Made by a program: the position numbers and the translations under genes. A stretch of DNA of 22,558 nt from Sulfurimonas sp. UBA6014. GTDB lineage: Bacteria > Campylobacterota > Campylobacteria > Campylobacterales > Sulfurimonadaceae. Positions within the stretch are counted from its first letter, which is position 1; every line of letters begins with the position of its first letter. The notes under the pieces are model-generated. The model was not told where the DNA came from, ran no database searches, and saw nothing but the letters and a program-made list of their open reading frames with translations. The DNA lies in NCBI GenBank assembly GCA_002428085.1, contig DJAA01000067.1:4293-26850 (forward strand), in the 5' to 3' direction. Below are positions 15,833 to 22,438 of the stretch, piece after piece.

Positions 15833-15853
15833 TATAATCATCTAAATAAGGAG
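15833..15853 (+). promoter_or_regulatory. Promoter -10 box and ribosome-binding site of the YqjF-like gene
   Basis: TATAAT at 15833-15838 is followed by a strong AGGAG at 15849-15853, 6 bases before the ATG at 15860. The -10 box is only about 21 bases from the start codon, so the leader would be very short. The rest of the 195-base gap from 15665 holds nothing else that I can identify. Confidence 0.5.
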
Positions 15854-15859
15854 TTCTTT

Positions 15860-16522
15860 ATGAAAAAAGGATGGATGCAAACATGGAAAAATTTGTTATT
15901 TCAACATTTTGAAATAACAGATAGAGAATATTTTACAAAATATCTTCCAAAAGATTGTGAGTTTGATTCTTTTGATGGGAAATACTATTTGGGTTTGGTT
16001 TTGATGCAAATGAGTGATGTGCGTCATAAATCTATGGAAAATTTCGTATGGTTTAAAAACTATAATGAACTCAATGTAAGAGCGTACATTACACATAAAG
16101 GCAAGCGGGGCGTTTTGTTTTTGAGTCTTGATGTCGATAGTCTTGTCTCTATGATAGGTGCGAGAGTGTTTTATGGACTCCCATATCGAGCCGCAAGCTT
16201 TGAAAGAGTCGCAAATAATGCAAGTGTGTTTCGTAAATCTTCTCTGCATTTTCAAGTTGAGTATAAAGTGCTCACCAAGCCCAAACGCTTCCCCAAAGAT
16301 TCTTTTGCGTTTTGGGCAACGGAGCGGTATTTTTTTGCCAACACGTACTTAGGAGTCAGCTTTATGGGACAAATAACACACGAACCATGGGAGCTCAGCG
16401 AGGCAAGAGCTACAAACTCTGACTTGTCGGTGTTAAAGCCTTACGACTTGGGTCAAAGAGTTCCTGATGTCCTTTTTTGCAAAGAAATAAAAGTGCAAAC
16501 AAACGCTCTCAAAAGAATCTAA
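15860..16522 (+). CDS. YqjF-like DUF2071 family protein
   Basis: This 220-residue protein resembles the DUF2071/YqjF family, whose function is not firmly known; the fold resembles acetoacetate decarboxylase-like proteins. Seen features are a family-like start (WMQTWKNLLFQHFEI), YYLGLVLMQMSDVR, FKNYNELNVRAYITHKGKRG (the typical ELNVRTYV-like strand), GVLFLSLDVDS, and GLPYRAA in the middle. FWATERYFFANT and HEPWELSEA follow in the C-terminal half. It has no signal peptide or membrane segment. It is followed after 3 bases by a DCC-family redox gene, and the two are surely co-transcribed. The pairing suggests a shared small-molecule or redox-stress role, but that is only inference. Confidence 0.8.
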   Translation: MKKGWMQTWKNLLFQHFEITDREYFTKYLPKDCEFDSFDGKYYLGLVLMQMSDVRHKSMENFVWFKNYNELNVRAYITHKGKRGVLFLSLDVDSLVSMIGARVFYGLPYRAASFERVANNASVFRKSSLHFQVEYKVLTKPKRFPKDSFAFWATERYFFANTYLGVSFMGQITHEPWELSEARATNSDLSVLKPYDLGQRVPDVLFCKEIKVQTNALKRI

Positions 16523-16525
16523 GAG

Positions 16526-16873
16526 ATGAAATTAGCACTTTATTATGATGGAGATTGTCCTTTTTGCTCAAAATATGCAGATGTTTTGCGGCTAAAGGGG
16601 TGTTATGAACTTACAATATGTAACGCAAGAGAGGACACAAGTTGGCAACAATGTAACAAAAATATCAAACTAGATGATGGCGTCATTCTTGTTGCAAACA
16701 ACAACTGTTTTCAAGGAGTTGAAGCACTCGATATGCTCCTGAAAATCTGTCAATATCGTGGGCTGTTTTTTAGTCTCCACAAACTTATTTTTTCAAACGC
16801 TCTGATTGGCAAGAGTGTTTACGCACTCTTTAAAATCTTACGAAAATGTGTTTTATATTTTAAGAAAAAGTGA
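16526..16873 (+). CDS. DCC family (DUF393) thiol-disulfide oxidoreductase-like protein
   Basis: The 115-residue protein begins with LALYYDGDCPFCSKYAD, the D-x-DCPFC motif that gives the DCC family its name and places a CxxC thioredoxin-like active site at about residues 10-16. Further features are a strand with CNARED, the segment DDGVILVANNNCFQGVEAL (a typical DGxxx-G-x-AL arrangement), and a hydrophobic C-terminal helix that may touch the membrane. It ends in a basic tail. The substrate and partner are unknown. It lies 3 bases after the YqjF-like stop codon in the same operon. The AGAG before its ATG is a weak ribosome-binding site, consistent with coupling. Confidence 0.87.
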   Translation: MKLALYYDGDCPFCSKYADVLRLKGCYELTICNAREDTSWQQCNKNIKLDDGVILVANNNCFQGVEALDMLLKICQYRGLFFSLHKLIFSNALIGKSVYALFKILRKCVLYFKKK

Positions 16874-16877
16874 CTTT

Positions 16878-17050
16878 TAAAACAGCAAGGTCAGCGCTTT
16901 ACTTTTCTAAAAATTCTTAGCATCAATTTTCCAAGTTGTCAAACAGTACGTTAAGACGTGAAAATTTTTACCTTATTTTGTTTTAAGTTCTTCTATCGCT
17001 TGTTTTGTAGCATTTGTTGGCAAAAATAAAACACTAACCTTGCTGTTTTA
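16878..17050. repeat. 173-bp inverted-repeat element with 29-bp arms
   Basis: The arm at 16878-16906 (TAAAACAGCAAGGTCAG and onwards) and the reverse complement of the arm at 17022-17050 agree at 25 of 29 positions. All four differences are C in the left arm against T in the other. On a minus-strand RNA each becomes a G-U pair, giving an uninterrupted 29-bp stem around a 115-base loop. The ends begin and end with TA, as would fit a Tc1/mariner-IS630-like MITE, but that is speculative. It fills most of the 305-base gap 16874-17178. A partial third copy lies at 18103-18128. Confidence 0.65.
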
Positions 17051-17051
17051 T

Positions 17052-17080
17052 TTGGAGATTTAAGACCATTTGGCTATAAT
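17052..17080 (+). promoter_or_regulatory. Promoter of the D,D-peptidase gene
   Basis: TTGGAG (17052-17057) and a perfect TATAAT (17075-17080) are separated by 17 bases, the best sigma-70-type promoter in the window. Transcription would start near 17087, so the leader RNA would contain the inverted-repeat sequence at 17094-17158. Confidence 0.65.
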
Positions 17081-17093
17081 GCTGACCTACTGG

Positions 17094-17158
17094 ACCGAAG
17101 TTACGCACTAAAACGTTAGTAGTTTTATGTACATTGTATAAAAGTGCGTTACATCAGT
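17094..17158. repeat. Short copy of the MITE termini in the D,D-peptidase leader
   Basis: The left end ACCGAAGTTACGCACT (17094-17109) and the reverse complement of the right end, ACTGATGTAACGCACT (17143-17158), resemble the termini of the element at 13126-13243. The right end differs from the consensus ACTGATGTTACGCACT at one position, the left end at two. The unit is only 65 bp. No clean target duplication is seen; TACTG at 17088 against TACTA at 17159 is the nearest. As RNA the inner arms GTTACGCACT/AGTGCGTTAC pair at 9 of 10 positions. Confidence 0.6.
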
Positions 17159-17178
17159 TACTAACAAGGGGATTTTTT

Positions 17179-18018
17179 ATGAAATTTATCAATGCTTTTT
17201 TTATACTCTTTTTTATCTTTTCTGCTACTCTTTTTGCCAAAAATAATTCGAATATATTTACTGAAATCTCAAAAGATTTAGATTCTATCATCGTAAAAGA
17301 TCTTTCAAAAAATAAAACCATCTATGCAAAAGATGAAAATCAAAAACTGCGACCAGCTAGTCTTACAAAGATTATGACTTGTATACTCGCTATCGAGAGT
17401 GGCAAGATGAATAAAGTAGTAACAATTACAAAACCTATGACACAAGTCGAACCAACCAATCTTGGCTTAAAGGTCGGCGATAAGGTAAAACTACAAGATT
17501 TAGTCCATGCGGCTTTGATAAAATCAGCAAATGATGCTGCGTTTTCAATAGCTTACTATTTGGGAAATAACGATAAAGAGAAATTTATCACCATGATGAA
17601 TAAAAAAGCAAAAAAACTTGGGATGAAAAATACAAATTTTGTCAATCCTGCTGGATTTGATCATGACAAACACAAATCAACAGCAAAAGATTTGATGAAA
17701 CTTGCAGAATATGCCATAAAAAATAAAACTTTCAATTCTATAGTAAACCTCGATAAATACACTTTTACAACACTCAATACAAAAAAAAGATTTGCCATCT
17801 ACACAAGTAACAAACTTCAAAGAGAAAATGAAAATGTTGTCGGACTCAAAACTGGCTACACAAGTAGAGCAGGCGCATGTCTCATAGCCCGTGCAAAAAA
17901 AGACAATAAAGACATACTCTTTGTAATGCTCAACGCACATCACCGATGGGATAATGCAAAAAAAGTAGTCAATGAAACTATGAAAAGCACGACAAAAGCA
18001 ACGCGAAGGCTTACTTAA
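17179..18018 (+). CDS. Secreted D-alanyl-D-alanine carboxypeptidase (peptidase family S11)
   Basis: This low-molecular-mass penicillin-binding protein should trim D-Ala from peptidoglycan stem peptides in the periplasm. It has a signal peptide (MKFINAFFILFFIFSATLFA). All three active-site motifs are present: SLTK in RPASLTKIMT, SAN in IKSANDAAFSIA, and KTG in VGLKTGYTSRAGA. At 279 residues it lacks the C-terminal beta domain and membrane-anchor helix of DacA-type enzymes, so it resembles the short PBP7-like form. I chose ATG 17179 for its AGGGGA site 6 bases upstream and the signal peptide; an in-frame TTG at 17134 would translate the inverted repeat in the leader. It stands alone, with its own promoter. 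ddl at the other end of the window makes the dipeptide it would cleave. Confidence 0.9.
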   Translation: MKFINAFFILFFIFSATLFAKNNSNIFTEISKDLDSIIVKDLSKNKTIYAKDENQKLRPASLTKIMTCILAIESGKMNKVVTITKPMTQVEPTNLGLKVGDKVKLQDLVHAALIKSANDAAFSIAYYLGNNDKEKFITMMNKKAKKLGMKNTNFVNPAGFDHDKHKSTAKDLMKLAEYAIKNKTFNSIVNLDKYTFTTLNTKKRFAIYTSNKLQRENENVVGLKTGYTSRAGACLIARAKKDNKDILFVMLNAHHRWDNAKKVVNETMKSTTKATRRLT

Positions 18019-18054
18019 AGTACGAATCACTCTCAAAAAAATTTTAATAAACAT

Positions 18055-18079
18055 CCTTTTGAGTCGCTATGTCAAAAGG
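18055..18079. repeat. Perfect 8-bp stem hairpin
   Basis: CCTTTTGA and TCAAAAGG flank a 9-base loop, 36 bases after the D,D-peptidase stop. No U-tract follows, so it is not a standard terminator. It adjoins the partial repeat at 18103-18128. Confidence 0.45.
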
Positions 18080-18102
18080 TATAATCTCATCCTCTTTCAT
18101 TA

Positions 18103-18128
18103 AAAAAAATCAAACTCTGACCCTGCTG
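18103..18128 (-). repeat. Partial third copy of the AGCAAGGTCAG repeat
   Basis: On the minus strand CAGCAGGGTCAG is followed by AGTTTGATTTTT. Compared with the left arm of the inverted repeat at 16878 (CAGCAAGGTCAG then CGCTTTACTTTT), about 19 of 25 positions agree, with the GGTCAG core intact. Both end in a T run. It looks like a diverged single end of the same repeat family. Confidence 0.4.
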
Positions 18129-18147
18129 CTTCTAACAAACACAGATT

Positions 18148-18178
18148 GAGAGTGTTTTTTAAAGCCTCTCGTTTTTTT
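18148..18178 (+). terminator. Weak terminator-like hairpin after the D,D-peptidase gene
   Basis: GAGAG and CTCTC form a 5-bp stem with a 13-base loop, followed by G and seven T. The U-tract is good but the stem is short and far (130 bases) from the stop codon. Confidence 0.3.
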
Positions 18179-18230
18179 AATTACGCCTTTGTTAAAAGTA
18201 AAGATACTGAGTGAAGAAAATATGTATCCT

Positions 18231-18821
18231 CTATACTGATAATCTCAAGACACTATCTCTGTTTGACTGCTCAATTTCTTTTTGAAAACTTACATACTCA
18301 CTAGCTTGAGATTTTATTTGAAGTTGTTTAGAGTTTTCTATAGAAACAGTTTTGTTTTTTTCATCATACAGAAGTTTATTCATTGACTTAGATAAATATT
18401 GATTTAATTCATTTCCAATGCTAGGATTTTTTAAATCATTTTCTTGGATAGCATAAAGTACTTCCAGTACTTTCGTATTTGTATCACTTATACCACCATG
18501 CTTTTGTCCAAATGCAAGAGACCTTATATGGTTCTCAGTATAGTTGGATTTACTCCATCCTAGACCTTCGTAAGTAATCATAGCCCCTTCCATTTTCGAT
18601 TTAATTTGATATATCTCTTCATCTGAAGTAATTCCCATCTCCTCAAGCTTGTTGTTTAAAGCTTGATTTTGGCTTGGACTTAAACCTTCTATGAAATGAT
18701 TTTTCCATCTTCCACCTTGTTGCTTATTGAGTTCATCTTGAAAATTAACAGTTGAGTTTTGTGTTTGATTTACACTTTTATCGTTGTGCGTATGTTGTTG
18801 AGAAATAGATGTAACATTCAT
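18231..18821 (-). CDS. Uncharacterised cytosolic protein
   Basis: I do not recognise this 196-residue protein. The first 35 residues are rich in Ser, Asn, Gln and Thr and probably disordered. Residues about 45-160 look helical, with motifs GLSPSQNQALNNKLEEMG, DEEIYQIKSKMEGA, AFGQKHGGISDTNTKVLEVL and LNQYLSKSMNKLLYD. The C-terminus (SFQKEIEQSNRDSVLRL) is polar. It contains no cysteine, signal peptide or membrane segment. Coding status is supported by a GGAG site 6 bases before the ATG and by even amino-acid composition. It diverges from two small secreted-protein genes across a 123-base shared control region. The disordered N-terminus before helices is reminiscent of flagellar-type export substrates, but nothing else supports that. 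Confidence 0.75.
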   Translation of the reverse strand: MNVTSISQQHTHNDKSVNQTQNSTVNFQDELNKQQGGRWKNHFIEGLSPSQNQALNNKLEEMGITSDEEIYQIKSKMEGAMITYEGLGWSKSNYTENHIRSLAFGQKHGGISDTNTKVLEVLYAIQENDLKNPSIGNELNQYLSKSMNKLLYDEKNKTVSIENSKQLQIKSQASEYVSFQKEIEQSNRDSVLRLSV

Positions 18822-18863
18822 TTTAGGCTCCAGTTGCTTAGATTAGTAAAGTCAAGCAAGTTA

Positions 18864-18918
18864 TATTCCATTGACTATTCATGAATGTAATATTCCTACA
18901 ACTATTTGTAGGTAGAAT
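18864..18918. promoter_or_regulatory. Divergent control region with palindromes
   Basis: Between the start codons at 18821 and 18945 lie TATTC repeats at 18864, 18876 and 18891, a perfect 10-bp palindrome ATTCATGAAT (18877-18886), and a perfect 7-bp stem CCTACAA-CTAT-TTGTAGG (18895-18912). A TAGAAT -10-like box (18913-18918) directly follows for the plus-strand genes. TATAAC on the minus strand near 18863 could serve the other gene. Protein binding here is inference. Confidence 0.4.
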
Positions 18919-18944
18919 TTAACAACTAAAAACAAGGAATTAAA

Positions 18945-19613
18945 ATGAAGAAGATTTTTCATTTGTTGTTAATGTTATTTGTGTTCCAAAGTGTTGCTTA
19001 TGCTGCATACTCATGGGATTTTAGATCTGTTCAGTCTCAGATTGCTGGCACAGAAAGTTTTTTAGACACAACTAAATATGTCACTACAGAACCACATAGC
19101 GGGACGGTAACGGTCACGTTAACGGCGATGGGTCCTTATTCTACAGAACATAGAGTTAGATATAGTACAAATGGTGGTGCTTCATGGGTATATTTAAATC
19201 ATGTAGATGATGAAGCAATAATTGGAGCTGGAAATATAGTAGTTGGATGGGACTTTGATTATATAATTGAAACAGTTGCTGGAAATTACTACACTGTTCA
19301 AGTTATCAATCTTCTAACAAATATTCGAGAAGACTGGTTAATTATATATGCTAAGGAACCTGTACCAAATGTTCTTGTAATGGAAGAAGGTGATGAAAGA
19401 GGAGAATGGCCAGCAACTGAAACTGTCAGAGCATATTGTCCAGCAGGTAGTCAAATAATTAGTGGATATTGTAAAATTTGGGATGATACAGAGGTGAGTC
19501 TTGATGAGTCTCCAGATCAAGGTACTATGAATAGTAACTATTATGAATGTAGAAACCCATATTCAATTGGTGAAGATAGATATACACGAGCATATGCCGA
19601 ATGTTATCAATAA
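18945..19613 (+). CDS. Uncharacterised secreted protein with C-terminal cysteine domain
   Basis: This 222-residue protein is not recognised. A clear signal peptide (MKKIFHLLLMLFVFQSVAYA) should be cut near residue 20, placing it in the periplasm or outside. Residues about 45-135 are beta-rich and look immunoglobulin-like (GTVTVTLTAMGPYS, HRVRYSTNGGASWVYL, YYTVQVINLL). Residues about 160-222 form a separate part with four cysteines at 165, 176, 202 and 220 (RAYCPAGSQIISGYCKIW, YYECRNPY, AYAECYQ), probably two disulfides. AAGGA lies 6 bases before the ATG. The 89-residue secreted protein follows after 18 bases and is probably in the same operon. Adhesion, binding or inhibitor roles are possible, but none can be shown. 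Confidence 0.75.
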   Translation: MKKIFHLLLMLFVFQSVAYAAYSWDFRSVQSQIAGTESFLDTTKYVTTEPHSGTVTVTLTAMGPYSTEHRVRYSTNGGASWVYLNHVDDEAIIGAGNIVVGWDFDYIIETVAGNYYTVQVINLLTNIREDWLIIYAKEPVPNVLVMEEGDERGEWPATETVRAYCPAGSQIISGYCKIWDDTEVSLDESPDQGTMNSNYYECRNPYSIGEDRYTRAYAECYQ

Positions 19614-19631
19614 AATTATAAAGGAAATACT

Positions 19632-19901
19632 ATGAAAATAAATAAAATGAAAGTTATTCTTGCTATAGCAGCATTTTCTATGGTAACAAATGTTCATGCT
19701 GAGAACGAAAAATGTATTGCTGTCCAAAAAGCTTTTGTTGATTATTCTCAGCTTAGTAGCAAGTGGTGTGCTTTAGTTGAAAAACCATTGTCACAAAAAA
19801 CAGAAAATGAGATAAAAAATTCAGAAAAATATTGTGAAAGGTACAAAAAAAGAGCAGATAAAACTCGTAAGCGAATGTTTAAAGAGTGCAAAAACTTATA
19901 A
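19632..19901 (+). CDS. Small secreted helical protein with symmetric cysteines
   Basis: The 89-residue product has a signal peptide ending VHA, with the mature form beginning near Glu24. The mature part is about 66 residues, mostly helical in composition, and has exactly four cysteines at 28, 46, 68 and 86. Their spacing is C-x17-C-x21-C-x17-C, as expected for two antiparallel helices joined by disulfides 28-86 and 46-68. The second helix is strongly basic (RYKKRADKTRKRMFKEC). I do not recognise a family. AAGGAAA lies before the ATG. It is co-oriented with the other secreted gene 18 bases upstream and stops 24 bases before the insertion sequence, so it appears complete. Confidence 0.7.
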   Translation: MKINKMKVILAIAAFSMVTNVHAENEKCIAVQKAFVDYSQLSSKWCALVEKPLSQKTENEIKNSEKYCERYKKRADKTRKRMFKECKNL

Positions 19902-19930
19902 GAGAATCAACTCAAAAGTAGTAGTTGATA

Positions 19931-20024
19931 GCGCGCATGCACTTGGCCACCCGTACGCATAAACACTTGGCCAGTTGAGAAGGTAAAAAATATTCTTGCG
20001 TTATTGTAACATAGGTGGCCAAGT
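19931..20024. repeat. Left terminal repeats of the IS21 element
   Basis: ACTTGGCCA occurs at 19941-19949 and 19965-19973, 24 bases apart and the same way round. An inverted copy, TGGCCAAGT, lies at 20016-20024, four bases from the istB stop. Two of these boxes and the GCGCGCAT end correspond to the outer part of the other terminus. They are probable transposase-binding sites. Confidence 0.7.
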
Positions 20025-20027
20025 AAA

Positions 20028-20768
20028 TTATGATTTGGCTAATATTTCTCTCATAGACGGACCTTCCAATTCAATTTTATGCGCTGTGTGGATGAGTCTG
20101 TCCATCATAGCATCAGCAATAGTTTCATTTCCTAAATATGCATGCCAATCCCTCACAGGAAGTTGTGCTGTAATGATAATTGAGCCATTAAACATTTTTT
20201 CTTCTATCACTTCAAAGAGATCATTAATCTCATCACCTTTAAGTGGTGTCACTCCGAAATCATCAAGTAACAACAGTTTAAACTTTGATATTTTTGCAAG
20301 TGTTTTTGTGTAGCTGCCATCGAGTCTTGATGCTTTAATTTCTTCAAGAAGCGTGGCAACGCGATAATACTTTGTATTATGTCCAAGATTGATGCATCGT
20401 CTTGCAAATGCTTGCATAAGAAAGCTCTTCCCTGTGCCTGTAGCTCCTGTAAGAAGTATGTTTTGGTTCTTATTGATAAAGTCACCATTAGCTAAAGAGA
20501 GTATGAGTGACTTATCAAGCTTTCTTATTGGAAGGTATTGTATCTGTTCAAGTGAAGCTGTTTTATCTTTGAAATTAGCCATCATGAGCATCCTCTTAAT
20601 ACGTTTATCCTGTCTTTGGTTTATCTCTGCTTCAAAGAGATGAAAGAGCCTCTCTTCAAACGAGAGTGATTGGTACTTTGTATCTTCTGACTGCATGAGA
20701 AGTGATTGTTTAAAGCCAGATAAGCTCAGCTGTGTTGTTTGTTCTAGGAGTGTAGATGTTGTAATCAT
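20028..20768 (-). CDS. istB: IS21 transposition helper ATPase IstB
   Basis: IstB is an AAA+ ATPase that assembles on DNA and directs IstA to target sites. The 246-residue product is the usual length. Walker A is GATGTGKS (108-115), and Walker B is LLLLDDFG further on. A sensor-type region ITAQLPVRDWH and the conserved C-terminal DAMMDRLIHTAHKIELEG match IstB/DnaC-like proteins. Its ATG shares one base with the istA stop (TAATG), the typical coupled arrangement. The ORF is unbroken. Confidence 0.96.
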   Translation of the reverse strand: MITTSTLLEQTTQLSLSGFKQSLLMQSEDTKYQSLSFEERLFHLFEAEINQRQDKRIKRMLMMANFKDKTASLEQIQYLPIRKLDKSLILSLANGDFINKNQNILLTGATGTGKSFLMQAFARRCINLGHNTKYYRVATLLEEIKASRLDGSYTKTLAKISKFKLLLLDDFGVTPLKGDEINDLFEVIEEKMFNGSIIITAQLPVRDWHAYLGNETIADAMMDRLIHTAHKIELEGPSMREILAKS

Positions 20769-22342
20769 TATATTTTTGCCTTTGTTGTTTTATTATCTAT
20801 CTGTGAGTAATACTCACTGCCTCTGATATTTTTATGGCTGTTGAAAAATGTATTATTGTTGGCACTTGTTTGTGGATTATGCAAAAGATAGCTCTTTGTT
20901 TTTAGCATTGATTCTATCGATGTAACCTTATGAATATTTAGTTCATATGCCACTGCTGATGCCATCTCCAAGTTATGCGCACCATATGTTTTTGAAAAGC
21001 TTAATATTGCCATACAAGATTTATAGCCTCTGACTTGATGAGAGCGTGAATCCATAATGCTCTGCATGAGCGCTGTTGTATACGTTCCCATGCTGTTCGC
21101 CCAATTAAGAATTCTTCTTGGGTTCCATTTCTCATGTTGGTACTCATGTTCCTTAGGCATATGTTCTAAGAGTGTTGAATCATGATAAGGTTGTGAGAGT
21201 TTGGGATGGTGTGCTATGACTTCTCCTCCAAATGCGATGACAACAGATGTTGAAGAATAAGAAATATCTACTTTTTTGCCGAGATATTTATAGGGAACAG
21301 AATAACCACTGCCATCGAGTTCCACATGGTAATCTACTCCAACTGTTGCAGTTTTAAACTCTTTATAGATGTGATTATTTGCTCTAAGTGGGTGAAGTGC
21401 CGGTTTATCAAGCTGTTCAAATAACTCAGTTCTGCTTTTGCCAAGGCGGCGTATTACTTTATTATTGTAGCCATCAAGTAAAAGATTTATTTGCTGATTG
21501 AGCTCATCTACGCTAAAGAAGGTGTGATGACGTAGTTTCATCAGTATCCATCGCTGGATTGCTTTTACACCTAACTCTACTTTACTCTTGTCTTGTGGTT
21601 TATATGGTCGTGCCGGTTCTATTGCAACACCATAGTGTCTTGCCATATCCGCATAACTCTCATTAAGTTTTACAACTCCTTTTTTATGAGAGATAACAGC
21701 TGCTTTGAGATTGTCCGGCACAAGAATGTTTGGAACACCTCCATAAAATCTAAAAGCCAGCACATGAGAGCTTATGAAATCTTTACTAGATTGGGTTGGC
21801 GTTGCATGGACAAAGGTGTAGCCGCTTGCACCCAGAACGCTTACAAAGATTTGTACTTTTGAGGTTTCTCCAGTTTTTTGATTCACAATTGGCATTGTTA
21901 GTCCGCTGTAGTCTATGAAGAGTCTGTCGCCTGCGTAGTGAACTTGACGCATTGAAGGGTTGACGCTGTTGAGAAATTTTGCGTAGTAGCGGTTAAATTG
22001 ACTGTAGCTGTATAAATCTTGCTGAGCGTTTTTATACTCTTCATAGAGAAGTGCTCTTGTCATCCCTTTTTTAGTGAGCTCTTCTCTGACATAGTTCCAA
22101 TCGGGATGAATGAGCGCAAGGGTTGTTTGTTTAGTGCTGGGTGTCGATTTGTTTGGATGAAAAAGCTGCTCTAAATCTGACTCTTTAAGTGCTAGGACAT
22201 CTTCAAGTGATGCGTCAAGCTCTATGAAACAATTGACATAATTGGCAACACTGTTTCTTGAGACGCCTGTGATAGATTGAATCTGCCTGTTTGACAGTTG
22301 GTTAAGATATTTGAGCCTTAACACCTCTTTGATTATACTCAT
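20768..22342 (-). CDS. istA: IS21 transposase IstA
   Basis: IstA is the DDE-type integrase/transposase of IS21. The 524-residue protein begins with an HTH domain (LNQLSNRQIQSITGVSRNSV, about residues 12-31). The catalytic triad is Asp144 in LFIDYSG, Asp210 in VPDNLKAAV and Glu256 in KSKVELGV, spaced as in the family. The C-terminal region contains the expected beta domain (VGVDYHVELDGSGYSVPYKY) and tail. I chose the ATG at 22342 because AGGAG lies 7 bases upstream. Another in-frame ATG at 22357 would overlap that site. The ORF is intact. Confidence 0.95.
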   Translation of the reverse strand: MSIIKEVLRLKYLNQLSNRQIQSITGVSRNSVANYVNCFIELDASLEDVLALKESDLEQLFHPNKSTPSTKQTTLALIHPDWNYVREELTKKGMTRALLYEEYKNAQQDLYSYSQFNRYYAKFLNSVNPSMRQVHYAGDRLFIDYSGLTMPIVNQKTGETSKVQIFVSVLGASGYTFVHATPTQSSKDFISSHVLAFRFYGGVPNILVPDNLKAAVISHKKGVVKLNESYADMARHYGVAIEPARPYKPQDKSKVELGVKAIQRWILMKLRHHTFFSVDELNQQINLLLDGYNNKVIRRLGKSRTELFEQLDKPALHPLRANNHIYKEFKTATVGVDYHVELDGSGYSVPYKYLGKKVDISYSSTSVVIAFGGEVIAHHPKLSQPYHDSTLLEHMPKEHEYQHEKWNPRRILNWANSMGTYTTALMQSIMDSRSHQVRGYKSCMAILSFSKTYGAHNLEMASAVAYELNIHKVTSIESMLKTKSYLLHNPQTSANNNTFFNSHKNIRGSEYYSQIDNKTTKAKI

Positions 22343-22362
22343 ACATACTCTCCTCATTTATC

Positions 22363-22407
22363 ACACCTTTTTAGGTGTATTATAGTGAAGAATATTCTTT
22401 AACTTAA
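22363..22407 (-). promoter_or_regulatory. istA promoter with internal palindrome and leader hairpin
   Basis: On the minus strand, TTAAGT (22407-22402) and TATAAT (22384-22379) are separated by 17 bases. The spacer contains the perfect 12-bp palindrome AAGAATATTCTT (22388-22399). The leader has a perfect 6-bp stem, ACACCT/AGGTGT (22363-22378), just before the ribosome-binding site. The palindrome is positioned like a repressor site. Confidence 0.6.
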
Positions 22408-22438
22408 CTCAAACTGAGCCGCGCATCACACTCGCTTA

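Noticed and set aside
16976..17047. Minus-strand open segment (24 codons) reading KVSVLFLPTNATKQAIEELK, suggestive of a protein C-terminus
   Set aside because: It is bounded by in-frame stops on both sides, has no start, lies within the inverted repeat, and is too short to call a pseudogene; I could not match it to a family.
17134..17178. Extended start (TTG) for the D,D-peptidase
   Set aside because: It would translate the inverted repeat and displace the signal peptide; the ATG at 17179 has a strong ribosome-binding site.
22343..22357. Upstream ATG for istA
   Set aside because: Its own codons form the AGGAG ribosome-binding site of the ATG at 22342, which starts the conserved HTH region.
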